Notes: generated by a model not told the origin, from the letters alone. A DNA stretch of 64,000 nucleotides from CAIYRG01 sp964494505 (GCA_964494505.1 CAZBRO010000001.1:124001-188000); one strand, 5' to 3'; shown: positions 44,224 through 52,715, numbered from the stretch's first letter. Made by a program: numbers and translations.

Positions 44224-45732
44224 ATGCACGACATCAGATCGATCCGCGAAGCCCCGGCCGCCTTCGATGAAGGGCTGAAGAGGCGCGGGCTCGAACCGGT
44301 CAGCGCGGAGGTCCTGAAGCGCGACGCGGAATTGCGCGCGCTTCTGACGCGGCTTCAGACCGCACAGGCGCGGCGAAACGAGGCATCCAAGCTGATCGGT
44401 CAAGCCAAGGCGAAAAAGGACGACGCCCAGGCCCAAGCGCTGATGGCCGAAGTCGCGGGACTTAAGGACCAGATTCAGAAGGGCGAAGAGGAAGAGCGGC
44501 GGCTGCAGGCGGCGGTCAACGAATTCCTCGCCGGGATTCCCAATCTGCCGGCAGATGACGTGCCGGTGGGTGCGGACGAACACGCCAATGTCGAAATCCG
44601 GAGATGGGGCGAGAAACCGAAATTCGATTTCAAGCCGAAAGAGCATTTCGATCTCGGCGAGGGCCTGCGCCAGATGGATTTCGAAGCGGCGGCGCGGATG
44701 TCCGGCGCGCGCTTCGTGGTGTTGAAGGGCCATCTTGCGCGGCTCGAGCGGGCGATTGCGCAATTCATGCTCGACCTTCACACGGAAGGCGCGCGCGAGA
44801 ACAACCCCACGGAACGCATCGAGATTGGTGGGTATACGGAAGTTTCTCCGCCTCTGTTGGTGCGAGATCGGGCATTATATGGGACGAGTCAGCTTCCGAA
44901 GTTTGAAGAGGACTTGTTCTTCACTGATCCCCGAGAGTCAAACTGGCTCGCTGACACGATGAATTTCATCGTTGCCAATGCAGGCTTCGAAAATCACTTG
45001 GACGACATAATTTATACTCGAAAAGAAGTCGTCGGCGTGATGCGAACTGCGCTTCAAAATGCGGCTTCTGTCCTTCAGTTTTCCGATATGGGATCGACCC
45101 TTGATTTCGAAGGGGAGCAACGGCTGCGCTATGGTCTAATTCCCACCGCCGAAGTGCCGCTGACCAATCTGGTGCGAGAACAAATCCTCGACGAGAAACA
45201 GCTTCCCTTCCGCTTCACCGCCTTCACGCCGTGCTTCCGTGCCGAGGCAGGCGCGGCCGGCAAAGACACGCGCGGCATGATTCGCATGCATCAATTCTCC
45301 AAGGTAGAACTTGTCTCTATCACCACGCCGGACCAATCCGCGGCCGAACACGAACGCATGACTGCTTGCGCGCAGGAAGTGCTGAAACGGCTCGGTCTGC
45401 ATCACCGCGTCATCGTGCTTTCGACCGGCGACATGGGCTTCGCCGCGAGAAAGACCTACGACATCGAGGTCTGGCTGCCGGGCCAGGATGGGTTCCGGGA
45501 AATATCCTCCTGCTCCAATTGCGGCGACTTCCAGGCCCGCCGCATGAATGCGCGCTTCCGGGCGCAAGCCGAAAAGAACACGCGCTTCGTGCACACGCTG
45601 AACGGCTCGGGGCTCGCGGTCGGCCGCACGCTGGTGGCGGTGCTCGAAAATTATCAGCAGGCGGACGGTTCGATCCTTATCCCCGATGCGCTCAAGCTCT
45701 ATATGGGCGGCCTTGACCGGATCGCGCCGTGA
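44224..45732 (+). CDS. serS: Seryl-tRNA synthetase with an internal insertion
   Basis: 502 residues; usual length is about 425-430. The N-terminal coiled-coil arm (about 30-105), GGYTEVSPPLLV, TAEVPLTN (308-315), motif 2 (FRAEAGAAGKDTRGMIRMHQF) and motif 3 (GSGLAVGRTLVAVLENYQ) are present, so the enzyme looks functional. Residues about 234-302, between EEDLFFT and YGLIPTAE, have no counterpart in ordinary SerRS and add about 60 residues. DNA of residues 200-304 (44821-45135) has different codon use and near 49% G+C by hand count, against 58-70% on either side. Stop overlaps the surE start. Confidence 0.95.
   Translation: MHDIRSIREAPAAFDEGLKRRGLEPVSAEVLKRDAELRALLTRLQTAQARRNEASKLIGQAKAKKDDAQAQALMAEVAGLKDQIQKGEEEERRLQAAVNEFLAGIPNLPADDVPVGADEHANVEIRRWGEKPKFDFKPKEHFDLGEGLRQMDFEAAARMSGARFVVLKGHLARLERAIAQFMLDLHTEGARENNPTERIEIGGYTEVSPPLLVRDRALYGTSQLPKFEEDLFFTDPRESNWLADTMNFIVANAGFENHLDDIIYTRKEVVGVMRTALQNAASVLQFSDMGSTLDFEGEQRLRYGLIPTAEVPLTNLVREQILDEKQLPFRFTAFTPCFRAEAGAAGKDTRGMIRMHQFSKVELVSITTPDQSAAEHERMTACAQEVLKRLGLHHRVIVLSTGDMGFAARKTYDIEVWLPGQDGFREISSCSNCGDFQARRMNARFRAQAEKNTRFVHTLNGSGLAVGRTLVAVLENYQQADGSILIPDALKLYMGGLDRIAP
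44821..45135 (+). other. Low-GC mosaic segment inside serS
   Basis: Codons such as ATA, TTA, CGA, AAA and ACT cluster here and are rare in flanking serS sequence. Hand counts by 60-base lines give 50, 52, 47, 43 and 52% G+C over 44821-45120, against 70 and 60% in the two lines before and 58 and 65% in two lines after. It spans conserved residues and the inserted part. Confidence 0.8.
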
Positions 45733-46631
45733 CGCTTCGCGCCGGCCGCCGGAAGACATTGCGCATCCTCGTCTCCAACGACGACGGCATTCACGCGCCC
45801 GGCCTCGTGGTCGCAGAGAAGATCGCGCGTACGCTCTCCGACGACATCTGGATCGTGGCGCCCGAGACCGAGCAATCCGGAGCGTCCCATTCGCTGACCC
45901 TCACGCTTCCCTTGCGCTTGCGCCAGGCCGGGCATCAGCGGTTCGCGCTCTCCGGCACGCCCACGGACTGCGTGATGATGGCGGGCATCCACATCATGAA
46001 GGAGCGCCTCCCCGACCTCGTGATCTCGGGCGTCAACCGTGGCTACAACGTGGCCGACGATGTCACCTATTCGGGCACGGTGGCCGCGGCCATGGAGGGC
46101 GCGGTGCTGGGTATTCCCTCCATCGCGATGAGCCAGGCCATCGGCGACCGCGACGACGAAGACAGGCTGTTCGCCTGCGCAGCGAAGCACGGGCCCATGG
46201 TGCTGAAGCGGTTGGTCGAGATCGGCTGGCCGGAGAACGTGCTGCTCAACGTCAATTTTCCGGCGCTGCCGCCCGCCCGCGTCACGCGCATCGCCGTCAC
46301 CGCGCAAGGCCAACGCGACCAATCGATGCTCAAGGTCGATGAACGTGTCGATGCGCGCGGCCGGACCTATTTCTGGGTCGGCTTCAAGCGTGTCTTGACC
46401 GATCCCGAACGCGGCACCGATCTGCACGCGATAGCGGAAGGGTGCATTTCGGTCACGCCGCTGCACATGGACCTGACCGAATTCCGTGAGCAGCAGCGGA
46501 TGGAATCCCTTCTCGCAGGCCCCATTGCCGGACTCGCCAAAGGTCCGCGCAAGGCAAAGCCGCCGCCGGTTCGGAAGAAATCTAGGGCGGGGCGCTTTCG
46601 CAGGGCGGCGGGGCCTATCAGCAGAGGCTGA
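45729..46631 (+). CDS. surE: 5'-nucleotidase SurE
   Basis: 300 residues; usual about 250. GTG 45729 overlaps the serS stop (GTGA). Metal ligands Asp18-Asp19 (SNDDGIHAPG), Ser50 and Asn103 (SGVNRGYN) are conserved. It dephosphorylates nucleoside monophosphates and is a survival protein. The extra length is a basic C-terminal tail of about 40 residues (KGPRKAKPPPVRKKSRAGRF). TTG 45759 is another possible start. pcm and nlpD, frequent neighbours, are absent. Confidence 0.94.
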   Translation: MTLRAGRRKTLRILVSNDDGIHAPGLVVAEKIARTLSDDIWIVAPETEQSGASHSLTLTLPLRLRQAGHQRFALSGTPTDCVMMAGIHIMKERLPDLVISGVNRGYNVADDVTYSGTVAAAMEGAVLGIPSIAMSQAIGDRDDEDRLFACAAKHGPMVLKRLVEIGWPENVLLNVNFPALPPARVTRIAVTAQGQRDQSMLKVDERVDARGRTYFWVGFKRVLTDPERGTDLHAIAEGCISVTPLHMDLTEFREQQRMESLLAGPIAGLAKGPRKAKPPPVRKKSRAGRFRRAAGPISRG

Positions 46632-46638
46632 CCGCCGT

Positions 46639-47508
46639 CTATCCCAGTGTTTTCCCAAGCTCGCCTGCGAGGTCCTGGATGAATTGCCAGGCTACGCGGC
46701 CCGATCGTCCGCCACGGCCCATCTCCCAGGCGATGGCGCGCGCGTGGAGTTCGGCCTTTTGCATCGGCAGCTGGAAATGGGCCGCGTAGCCCTCGACCAT
46801 CGCGAAATATTCATCCTGGCCGCAATGATGGAAGCCGAGCCACAGGCCGAAGCGGTCGGAGAGCGAGACTTTTTCTTCCACCGCTTCGGACGGGTTGATG
46901 GCTGTGGAGCGTTCGTTCTCCATCATGTCGCGGGGCATCATGTGGCGGCGGTTGGAGGTGGCATAGAACAGCACGTTGGCGGGGCGGCCTTCGACGCCAC
47001 CTTCGAGTGCCGCCTTGAGCGATTTGTAGCTGGTGTCATCGCGGTCGAACGAAAGATCGTCACAAAAGAGCAGAAACCGCCGCTTCGCAGACCGCAGGCG
47101 GCGGAGCAGCAACGGCAGCGAACCGATGTCCTCGCGATGAATCTCGATGAGGGCCAGACGGTTGGCGGCGGCGCGGTCCCGGTTCACATCCGCGTGCACG
47201 GCTTTGACCAGCGAGCTCTTGCCCATGCCGCGGGCGCCCCAGAGGAGCGCGTTATTTGCAGGCAAACCATCGGCAAACCGCCGCGTGTTCTCGAAGAGGG
47301 TATCGCGGGCATAATCAATGCCCTTCAGCAGCGTGAGCGGAAGGGCGGCCACTTGCGCCACGGGCACGAGATCTACTCTGTCGGCTTCCCAGACAAAGGC
47401 GTCGGATTGGCCGAATGCCGTCTCGCCCCCAGCCTTCGGGTTTCGGCTTTCCAGCGCGGACGCGATCCGTTCCAGCAACTCTTCGATTCTGGCGAAATCC
47501 GTGGTCAT
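46639..47508 (-). CDS. DUF815 family P-loop ATPase
   Basis: 289 residues from ATG 47508 (MTTDFARIEELLERIASAL); ATG 47538 would add 10. Walker A GARGMGKSS, Walker B FLLFCDDLSF, and YATSNRRHMMPRDMMENE with EEKVSLSDRFGLWLGFHHC mark the DUF815 AAA+-like group. The role is unknown. It sits between surE and yajC in many alphaproteobacteria. Convergent with surE and divergent from yajC. Confidence 0.92.
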   Translation of the reverse strand: MTTDFARIEELLERIASALESRNPKAGGETAFGQSDAFVWEADRVDLVPVAQVAALPLTLLKGIDYARDTLFENTRRFADGLPANNALLWGARGMGKSSLVKAVHADVNRDRAAANRLALIEIHREDIGSLPLLLRRLRSAKRRFLLFCDDLSFDRDDTSYKSLKAALEGGVEGRPANVLFYATSNRRHMMPRDMMENERSTAINPSEAVEEKVSLSDRFGLWLGFHHCGQDEYFAMVEGYAAHFQLPMQKAELHARAIAWEMGRGGRSGRVAWQFIQDLAGELGKTLG

Positions 47509-47537
47509 GCAGGTTCCGTAGCCCAGGCCGGTTTCCA

Positions 47538-47565
47538 TTGCAAAGGAGTGCCCCGGGGCTATATT
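47538..47565 (+). promoter_or_regulatory. Predicted yajC-secD promoter
   Basis: TTGCAA (47538-47543) and TATATT (47560-47565) are 16 bases apart, 43 bases before the yajC ATG. They lie in the divergent gap shared with the DUF815 gene. Confidence 0.5.
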
Positions 47566-47608
47566 CGTTTGAGGGCCGTGCGCCCCAAGAGCCCCCTAGA
47601 GATAACAC

Positions 47609-47905
47609 ATGAACCTCAACGATCCCCTTGTTTCCACAATGGTTCCGCTGGTTATGCTGTTCGGAATCTTCTACTTCCTTTTGATCCGGCCGCAGCAGCA
47701 GCGCGTCAAGGCGCACCAGGCCCTGGTCGAAAGCGTCAAGCGGGGCGATACGGTGGTGACCGCGGGCGGGATCCTCGGGCGCGTCGCCAAAGTGAAGGAA
47801 GACGGGGAGATCATGGTCGAGATCGCCGATAATGTGCAGGTTCGGGTGCTCAAGAGTACATTGACTGAAGTGCGCTCGCGCGGTGGCGAAAAGAGCGAAA
47901 GCTGA
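47609..47905 (+). CDS. yajC: Preprotein translocase subunit YajC
   Basis: 98 residues. One membrane helix (about 12-26, FGIFYFLLIRPQQQRVKAHQ) and a small cytoplasmic domain with GDTVVTAGGILGRVAKV. Accessory subunit of the Sec holotranslocon, together with SecD, encoded 46 bases on. Confidence 0.97.
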   Translation: MNLNDPLVSTMVPLVMLFGIFYFLLIRPQQQRVKAHQALVESVKRGDTVVTAGGILGRVAKVKEDGEIMVEIADNVQVRVLKSTLTEVRSRGGEKSES

Positions 47906-47951
47906 TGACCGAGCGGGCGAGGAGAGCGTCTCTCCGGAAAAGGCTAATTCC

Positions 47952-49568
47952 ATGATCTATATCGGCCGCTGGCAGACGATCACGGTTCTTTTGATCCTGT
48001 TGCTGGGCGCGATCTTTGCGTTGCCGAATTTCCTGCCCGAACGCGTTCGCAATTCGCTGCCGGGCTGGTTCCCGAGTTCCACCGTCAATCTCGGCCTCGA
48101 TCTGCAGGGGGGCTCCTATCTGCTCCTCGAAGTCGACATGCCGGGCGTGGTGAAGGAGCGGCTGGAAACCGTTCGAGGCGATATTCGCACGGCGCTCCGC
48201 CGCGTGCGGCCGACCATCAATTATACCGGCCTCGATCTCGCCCGCGACAGCGTCTCCCTGCATATCGCCGATACCGCTCAGATCGATGCGGCGAAGAAGA
48301 TCTTGCAGGACATCGCCTCGCCGCCGGGGACCTTTCTCGGCCTGGGCTCCGCCGAATACGATTTGACCGATAACGGCAACGGCAATTTCACCCTGAAAAT
48401 GTCTCAGGCCTATCAGCGCCAGATGCAGACGCAGATCGTCACGCAGTCGATCGAAGTGGTGCGCCGGCGCATCGATGCACTGGGGACGCGCGAGCCCACC
48501 ATCCAGCAACAGGGTGAAGACCGTATCCTGGTCCAGGTGCCGGGTTTGAAGAATCCCGAAGAGCTAAAGCGCGTGCTCTCGACCACGGCGAAGATGACCT
48601 TCCGCATGGTCGATGCGACCGGGAATGTGCAGGATTCGCTCAAAGGGCGTGTGCCCCCGGACGACGAACTTCTGTACGAGCAGGACAAGGCCGGCAACAA
48701 CACGGTGCCCTATCTGGTCCAGCGCCGTGTGCTGGTCTCGGGCGACCGCCTGGAACAGGCAAGCTCGGGTTTCGATCCGCGCGGCGGGGAGCCGGTGGTG
48801 AACTTCCGCTTCGATACCCGTGGCGCCCGCGAATTCGGCGATGCCACCAAGGTCAATGTCGGCAAGCCCTTCGCCATCGTGCTCGACAACAAGGTGATCT
48901 CCGCGCCCGTGATTCGGGAACCCATTCTCGGGGGGCAGGGGCAGATTTCAGGCAACTTCACGGCCGAGACGGCGAACGATCTGTCCATCCTGCTCAATGC
49001 CGGTGCGCTGCCCGCCGCACTTACAGTGATCGAGGAACGCACCGTGGGCGCGGAACTGGGCGCCGATTCGGTTCAGGCCGGCAAGCTCGCGGCCTTGGGT
49101 GGATTGGCGGCGGTTGTCTGCTTCATGATTGCGACCTATGGGCTGTTCGGTGTGTTCGCGACCATCGCGCTCGCGGTCAACATGCTGCTGCTGTTTGCCG
49201 TCCTCACCGGCCTGCAGGCCACCCTGACACTTCCGGGCATCGCCGGCATGGTGCTGACCATGGGCATGGCGGTCGACGCGAACGTGCTGATCTATGAGCG
49301 CATCCGGGAGGAGATGTATGGCGGCAAAACGGTGATCGCGGCAATCGATGCCGGGTTCCGCCGCGCCACTGCGACCATCATCGACACCAACATGACGCAT
49401 GTACTGGCCGCTGCCATCCTGTATGCGGTCGGAACCGGACCGGTGCGGGGCTTCGCGGTGACTCTGGGTCTGGGCGTCATCACCTCGTTCTTCACCGCCG
49501 TGATGGTGACGCGGCTCATCGTCGTGACGTGGCTGCGCCGCATGCGGCCCAAGGCGCTCGTTCTTTAA
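47952..49568 (+). CDS. secD: Protein translocase subunit SecD
   Basis: 538 residues from ATG 47952 (MIYIGRWQTITVLLILLLGA). One N-terminal helix, a periplasmic P1 domain (from VNLGLDLQGGSYLLLEVD) and five C-terminal helices with GMAVDANVLIYERIREEM, the proton-relay region. SecD with SecF pulls secreted proteins out of SecYEG using the proton gradient. The chain ends after the SecD part, so it is not a SecDF fusion, and secF does not follow. Confidence 0.97.
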   Translation: MIYIGRWQTITVLLILLLGAIFALPNFLPERVRNSLPGWFPSSTVNLGLDLQGGSYLLLEVDMPGVVKERLETVRGDIRTALRRVRPTINYTGLDLARDSVSLHIADTAQIDAAKKILQDIASPPGTFLGLGSAEYDLTDNGNGNFTLKMSQAYQRQMQTQIVTQSIEVVRRRIDALGTREPTIQQQGEDRILVQVPGLKNPEELKRVLSTTAKMTFRMVDATGNVQDSLKGRVPPDDELLYEQDKAGNNTVPYLVQRRVLVSGDRLEQASSGFDPRGGEPVVNFRFDTRGAREFGDATKVNVGKPFAIVLDNKVISAPVIREPILGGQGQISGNFTAETANDLSILLNAGALPAALTVIEERTVGAELGADSVQAGKLAALGGLAAVVCFMIATYGLFGVFATIALAVNMLLLFAVLTGLQATLTLPGIAGMVLTMGMAVDANVLIYERIREEMYGGKTVIAAIDAGFRRATATIIDTNMTHVLAAAILYAVGTGPVRGFAVTLGLGVITSFFTAVMVTRLIVVTWLRRMRPKALVL

Positions 49569-49597
49569 GCAACGGGCGAGCAGGGAAAAGCACGTCT

Positions 49598-49625
49598 ATT
49601 CGCTATTCGCTATTGCCCATTCGCC
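49598..49625. repeat. ATTCGC-type intergenic repeat, copy 3
   Basis: CTATTCGCTATTCGCTATTG followed by CCCATTCG, close to the strings at 1576-1615 and 23131-23151. It lies where secF would be expected. Confidence 0.55.
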
Positions 49626-49664
49626 GTATAGTTCATCCATTCGAGAATCTTCGGGGGAAGGTCC

Positions 49665-50282
49665 ATGATTGCAACCATTCTGACCAATCTTCGGAACACG
49701 GTGATCGCCGGCTTCGTGCTCGCCTTCATTGTGTTCCTGATCTACATCACTCAGACCGAATTCAACAATTACGTGTTCTGGCCGTTTCTGATTCGCTGGT
49801 TCCACATCATCTGCGGCGTCATGTGGATCGGCATGCTGTGGTATTTCAATTTCGTTCAGACGCCGACCATGCCGAAAATTCCGGACGAGTTGAAAGGCGG
49901 TGTCTCTCGCTTCATCGCGCCGGAAGCGCTGTTCTGGTTCCGCTGGGGGGCCATGGGAACGATCGGCTTTGGCATTATTCTCGCCGCGCTGAACGGTTAT
50001 CTGCTGAACGCCTATACGCTGGATGCGATCGAGGGCTTCATCGATCTGAAGGTGATCCTGATAGGGATCGGCATGTGGCTCGGCACCATCATGTGGTTCA
50101 ACGTCTGGTTCATCATCTGGCCGAACCAGCAGAAGGCGCTGAACATCGGCAACGCGTTCCCGGATTTGCCGGCCGCGGAGAAGGCGAAAGCCGCCCGCAC
50201 CGCAGGCCTGTTTTCGCGCACCAACACGATGCTCTCGATTCCCATGCTGTTCTGCATGGCCGCCGCACCCCATCTGGCGTGA
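49665..50282 (+). CDS. Urate hydroxylase PuuD-like membrane protein
   Basis: 205 residues with five to six membrane helices. RWFHIICGVMWIGMLWYFNFVQ and APEALFWFRWGAMGTIGFG match the N-terminal membrane domain of PuuD (Urate_ox_N family); histidine in the first motif may ligate haem. The cytochrome c domain of full PuuD is absent, so urate oxidation is not implied. Found between secD and the NDUFAF6-like gene, followed by a good terminator. Confidence 0.82.
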   Translation: MIATILTNLRNTVIAGFVLAFIVFLIYITQTEFNNYVFWPFLIRWFHIICGVMWIGMLWYFNFVQTPTMPKIPDELKGGVSRFIAPEALFWFRWGAMGTIGFGIILAALNGYLLNAYTLDAIEGFIDLKVILIGIGMWLGTIMWFNVWFIIWPNQQKALNIGNAFPDLPAAEKAKAARTAGLFSRTNTMLSIPMLFCMAAAPHLA

Positions 50283-50308
50283 GCCGTTCCCGCGCATGAA
50301 ACCGGCAG

Positions 50309-50342
50309 AAGGGCCGCCCGCGTGGCGGCCCTTTGCTTTTTG
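50309..50342 (+). terminator. Rho-independent terminator after PuuD-like gene
   Basis: AAGGGCCGCC (50309-50318) pairs perfectly with GGCGGCCCTT (50324-50333) around CGCGT, followed by TGCTTTTTG. Confidence 0.88.
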
Positions 50343-50360
50343 TCATGGCGCGCCTCATCC

Positions 50361-50410
50361 TTCGACAGGCTCTGGATGAGGGACAATTTCCTCATTCTGA
50401 GCCTGTCGAA
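50361..50410. repeat. Inverted pair of the TGTCGAAG repeat
   Basis: TTCGACAGGCTC (50361-50372) and GAGCCTGTCGAA (50399-50410) are exact inverted copies; inner GATGAGG and CCTCATT extend the stem. It immediately precedes the NDUFAF6-like gene and may shape its 5' leader. Confidence 0.85.
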
Positions 50411-50422
50411 GCATGAAGGTGC

Positions 50423-51253
50423 ATGTCCCAGGATTCATTCGCCCATTGCGAAGCGCTGGTGCGCCGCGCCGATTACGACCGCTATCTCTCGGTCCTGCTC
50501 GCGCCAGCCGAAGCGCGGTCCCATCTGTTCGCGCTTTACGCGTTCAATTGCGAGGCCGCCAGAACCGCCGAGAGCGTGAGCCAGCCGCTGATAGGCCAGA
50601 TACGCCTGCAATGGTGGCGCGATGCGATCGAGGAAATCTATGCGGGCGGTTTGCGGCGGCACGAGGTGGTGCGGGTTCTCGCTAAAACGGTGGGTGCGCG
50701 CGAACTGCCGCGAGAACTGTTCCACGCACTGCTCGATGCGCGCGAGAGCGATCTCGACGAAACACCTTTCGTCACCTGGGCCGATTTCGAGGCTTATGCG
50801 GATGCGACGTCCGGCAACCTCATGCGAATGGCCGCACGGATTATCGGCGCGGGCCACACAATCGATGAGGCCGCGCGCGAGGCGGGCATCGCCTACGCGC
50901 TTGCCGGTCTGCTGAGGGCGCTTCCGTTTCATGCTGCACGCCGGCGGCTGATGCTGCCTTTGGAAGCTTTGCGCGCGGTTTCACTGTCGCAGGAACAGGT
51001 ATTCTCGGGCGTCATGGACGAGAAGATTTCTGCGTTGATCAGGCTCGCGGTGGAGCGTGCGAAAGAGCATCTCGGGAAAATCCCGCGCGTGAAGCGGGCG
51101 CTGCTGCCGGCGATTCTCCCGGCAGCGCTGGCGCCACTCTATTTGCGCAAAGTGACGCAGCGGAGGTTCGATCCTTTTCGGGATAGCGCCGGCGTGTCGA
51201 TCCACCGCCGCCAATTCGCGATGCTGCGCGCGCTGATACGGGGACGGCTGTAA
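50423..51253 (+). CDS. Squalene/phytoene synthase-fold protein, NDUFAF6-like
   Basis: 276 residues. LFALYAFNCEAARTAESVSQPLIGQIRLQWWRDAIEEIY and the middle ATSGNLMRMAARIIG match the trans-isoprenyl synthase fold. The first Asp-rich motif (DxxxD) of real phytoene/squalene synthases is replaced by CEAARTAE, as in NDUFAF6-type proteins, which act in respiratory complex I assembly. A carotenoid role is thus unlikely. In alphaproteobacteria this gene often follows secD-secF. Confidence 0.85.
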   Translation: MSQDSFAHCEALVRRADYDRYLSVLLAPAEARSHLFALYAFNCEAARTAESVSQPLIGQIRLQWWRDAIEEIYAGGLRRHEVVRVLAKTVGARELPRELFHALLDARESDLDETPFVTWADFEAYADATSGNLMRMAARIIGAGHTIDEAAREAGIAYALAGLLRALPFHAARRRLMLPLEALRAVSLSQEQVFSGVMDEKISALIRLAVERAKEHLGKIPRVKRALLPAILPAALAPLYLRKVTQRRFDPFRDSAGVSIHRRQFAMLRALIRGRL

Positions 51254-51284
51254 TTCCCGCCCGCTTGCGGGGAGGGAAGCTGCG

Positions 51285-52625
51285 CTACTCTGCTGCTTCT
51301 TTACGGCCGAGCCACGACTCCAGATCGGCAATCGCCCGGTGCGTCATCTGCTTCTTGCGATCCTTGCCGCGCACGTCCACTTCGAGCGGCGGAAACAGGC
51401 CGAAATTCACGTTCATCGGTTGGAACGTCTTGGCGTCCGCGCCTTGCGTGATGTGCGTCAGCAAGGCGCCAAGAGCCGTCGTCGGGGGCGGCGGCGCTAG
51501 GCGCGTGCCAAGCGCCTCGGCCGCCGCGAACCGTCCAGCCAAGAGACCGATGGCGGCCGATTCAACATAACCCTCGACGCCTGTGATCTGGCCCGCGAAC
51601 CGCAAGGACGGCCGCGCCTTCAGCCGAAGCGCGCCATCGAGGAGGCTGGGCGAATTCAGGAAGGTGTTGCGGTGGATGCCGCCGAGCCGCGCAAAGCGGG
51701 CATTCTCCAATGCCGGAATCGTGCGGAAGATGCGCGTCTGCTCGCCGTGCTTCAGCTTGGTCTGGAATCCGACCATATTCCACAACGTCCCCAGCGCATT
51801 GTCCTGGCGGAGTTGCACAACGGCATAGGGTCGCCGCTCCTTCCTCGGGTCGCGCAGGCCCACCGGCTTCATCGGACCGAAGCGGAGTGTCTCCTCGCCG
51901 CGCGCTGCCATCACTTCGATGGGGAGGCAGCCCTCGAAATAGGGCGTCGAAGTCTCCCATTCCTTGAATTCGGTCTTTTCGCCGGCGATCAGGGTCGCGA
52001 CGAAGGCCCGATATTGCGCTTCGTCCATCGGGCAGTTGATGTAATCGGCGTCGCCCCCGCCCGGACCTTTCTTGTCGTAGCGCGATTGGAACCACGCGAT
52101 GTCCATGTCGATGGAATCGCGCTCGACGATAGGCGCGATGGCATCGAAGAACGCGAGCGACTCTTCGCCCGTCAGCGCGCGGACCGATTCGGCCAGCGCC
52201 GTCGAGGTCAGCGGCCCCGTGGCAATGACGACATTCTCCCAATCGGGCGGTGGATTGGCGATCTCCTCGCGCAGGACCGTGATCGCCGGATGAGCTTCGA
52301 TGGTTGCCTGGATTGCGGCCGAGAACCCATGCCGGTCCACGGCCAGCGCGCCCCCCGCGGGCAGTTTGTGCGCATCGGCCGCGCTGAGGATGAGCGAGCT
52401 CGCCCGCCGCATCTCCTCGTGCAAAAGCCCGACCGCATTGTTCTCCCAATCGTCGGAGCGCAGTGAATTGGAGCAGACAAGCTCGGCCAGCCCTTCGGTC
52501 TGGTGTGCCTCGCTCATCCGGACGGGGCGCATTTCGTGCAAGGTCACGCTCGCGCCCATCTGGGCGGCCTGCCACGCCGCCTCGCTCCCTGCAAGGCCGC
52601 CGCCGATGATGTGGATCGTTGCCAT
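51285..52625 (-). CDS. trmFO: tRNA (uracil-54-C5)-methyltransferase, folate/FAD-dependent
   Basis: 446 residues. FAD motif IGGGLAGSEAAWQ (7-19), then LHEMRPVRMSEAHQTEGLAELVCSNS and QLRQDNALGTLWNMVGFQTKL, all typical of TrmFO, which makes ribothymidine at position 54 of tRNA with methylene-THF. Full length. Divergent from the membrane protein at 52716. Confidence 0.96.
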   Translation of the reverse strand: MATIHIIGGGLAGSEAAWQAAQMGASVTLHEMRPVRMSEAHQTEGLAELVCSNSLRSDDWENNAVGLLHEEMRRASSLILSAADAHKLPAGGALAVDRHGFSAAIQATIEAHPAITVLREEIANPPPDWENVVIATGPLTSTALAESVRALTGEESLAFFDAIAPIVERDSIDMDIAWFQSRYDKKGPGGGDADYINCPMDEAQYRAFVATLIAGEKTEFKEWETSTPYFEGCLPIEVMAARGEETLRFGPMKPVGLRDPRKERRPYAVVQLRQDNALGTLWNMVGFQTKLKHGEQTRIFRTIPALENARFARLGGIHRNTFLNSPSLLDGALRLKARPSLRFAGQITGVEGYVESAAIGLLAGRFAAAEALGTRLAPPPPTTALGALLTHITQGADAKTFQPMNVNFGLFPPLEVDVRGKDRKKQMTHRAIADLESWLGRKEAAE

Positions 52626-52715
52626 GGCCGATCAGATAACGCGGAACCGGGCCTGCGGCAATTGTCATGCCCGGCCTCACCCAATAGCATCCCCCGCCCA
52701 CGCATCGGATTCTCC

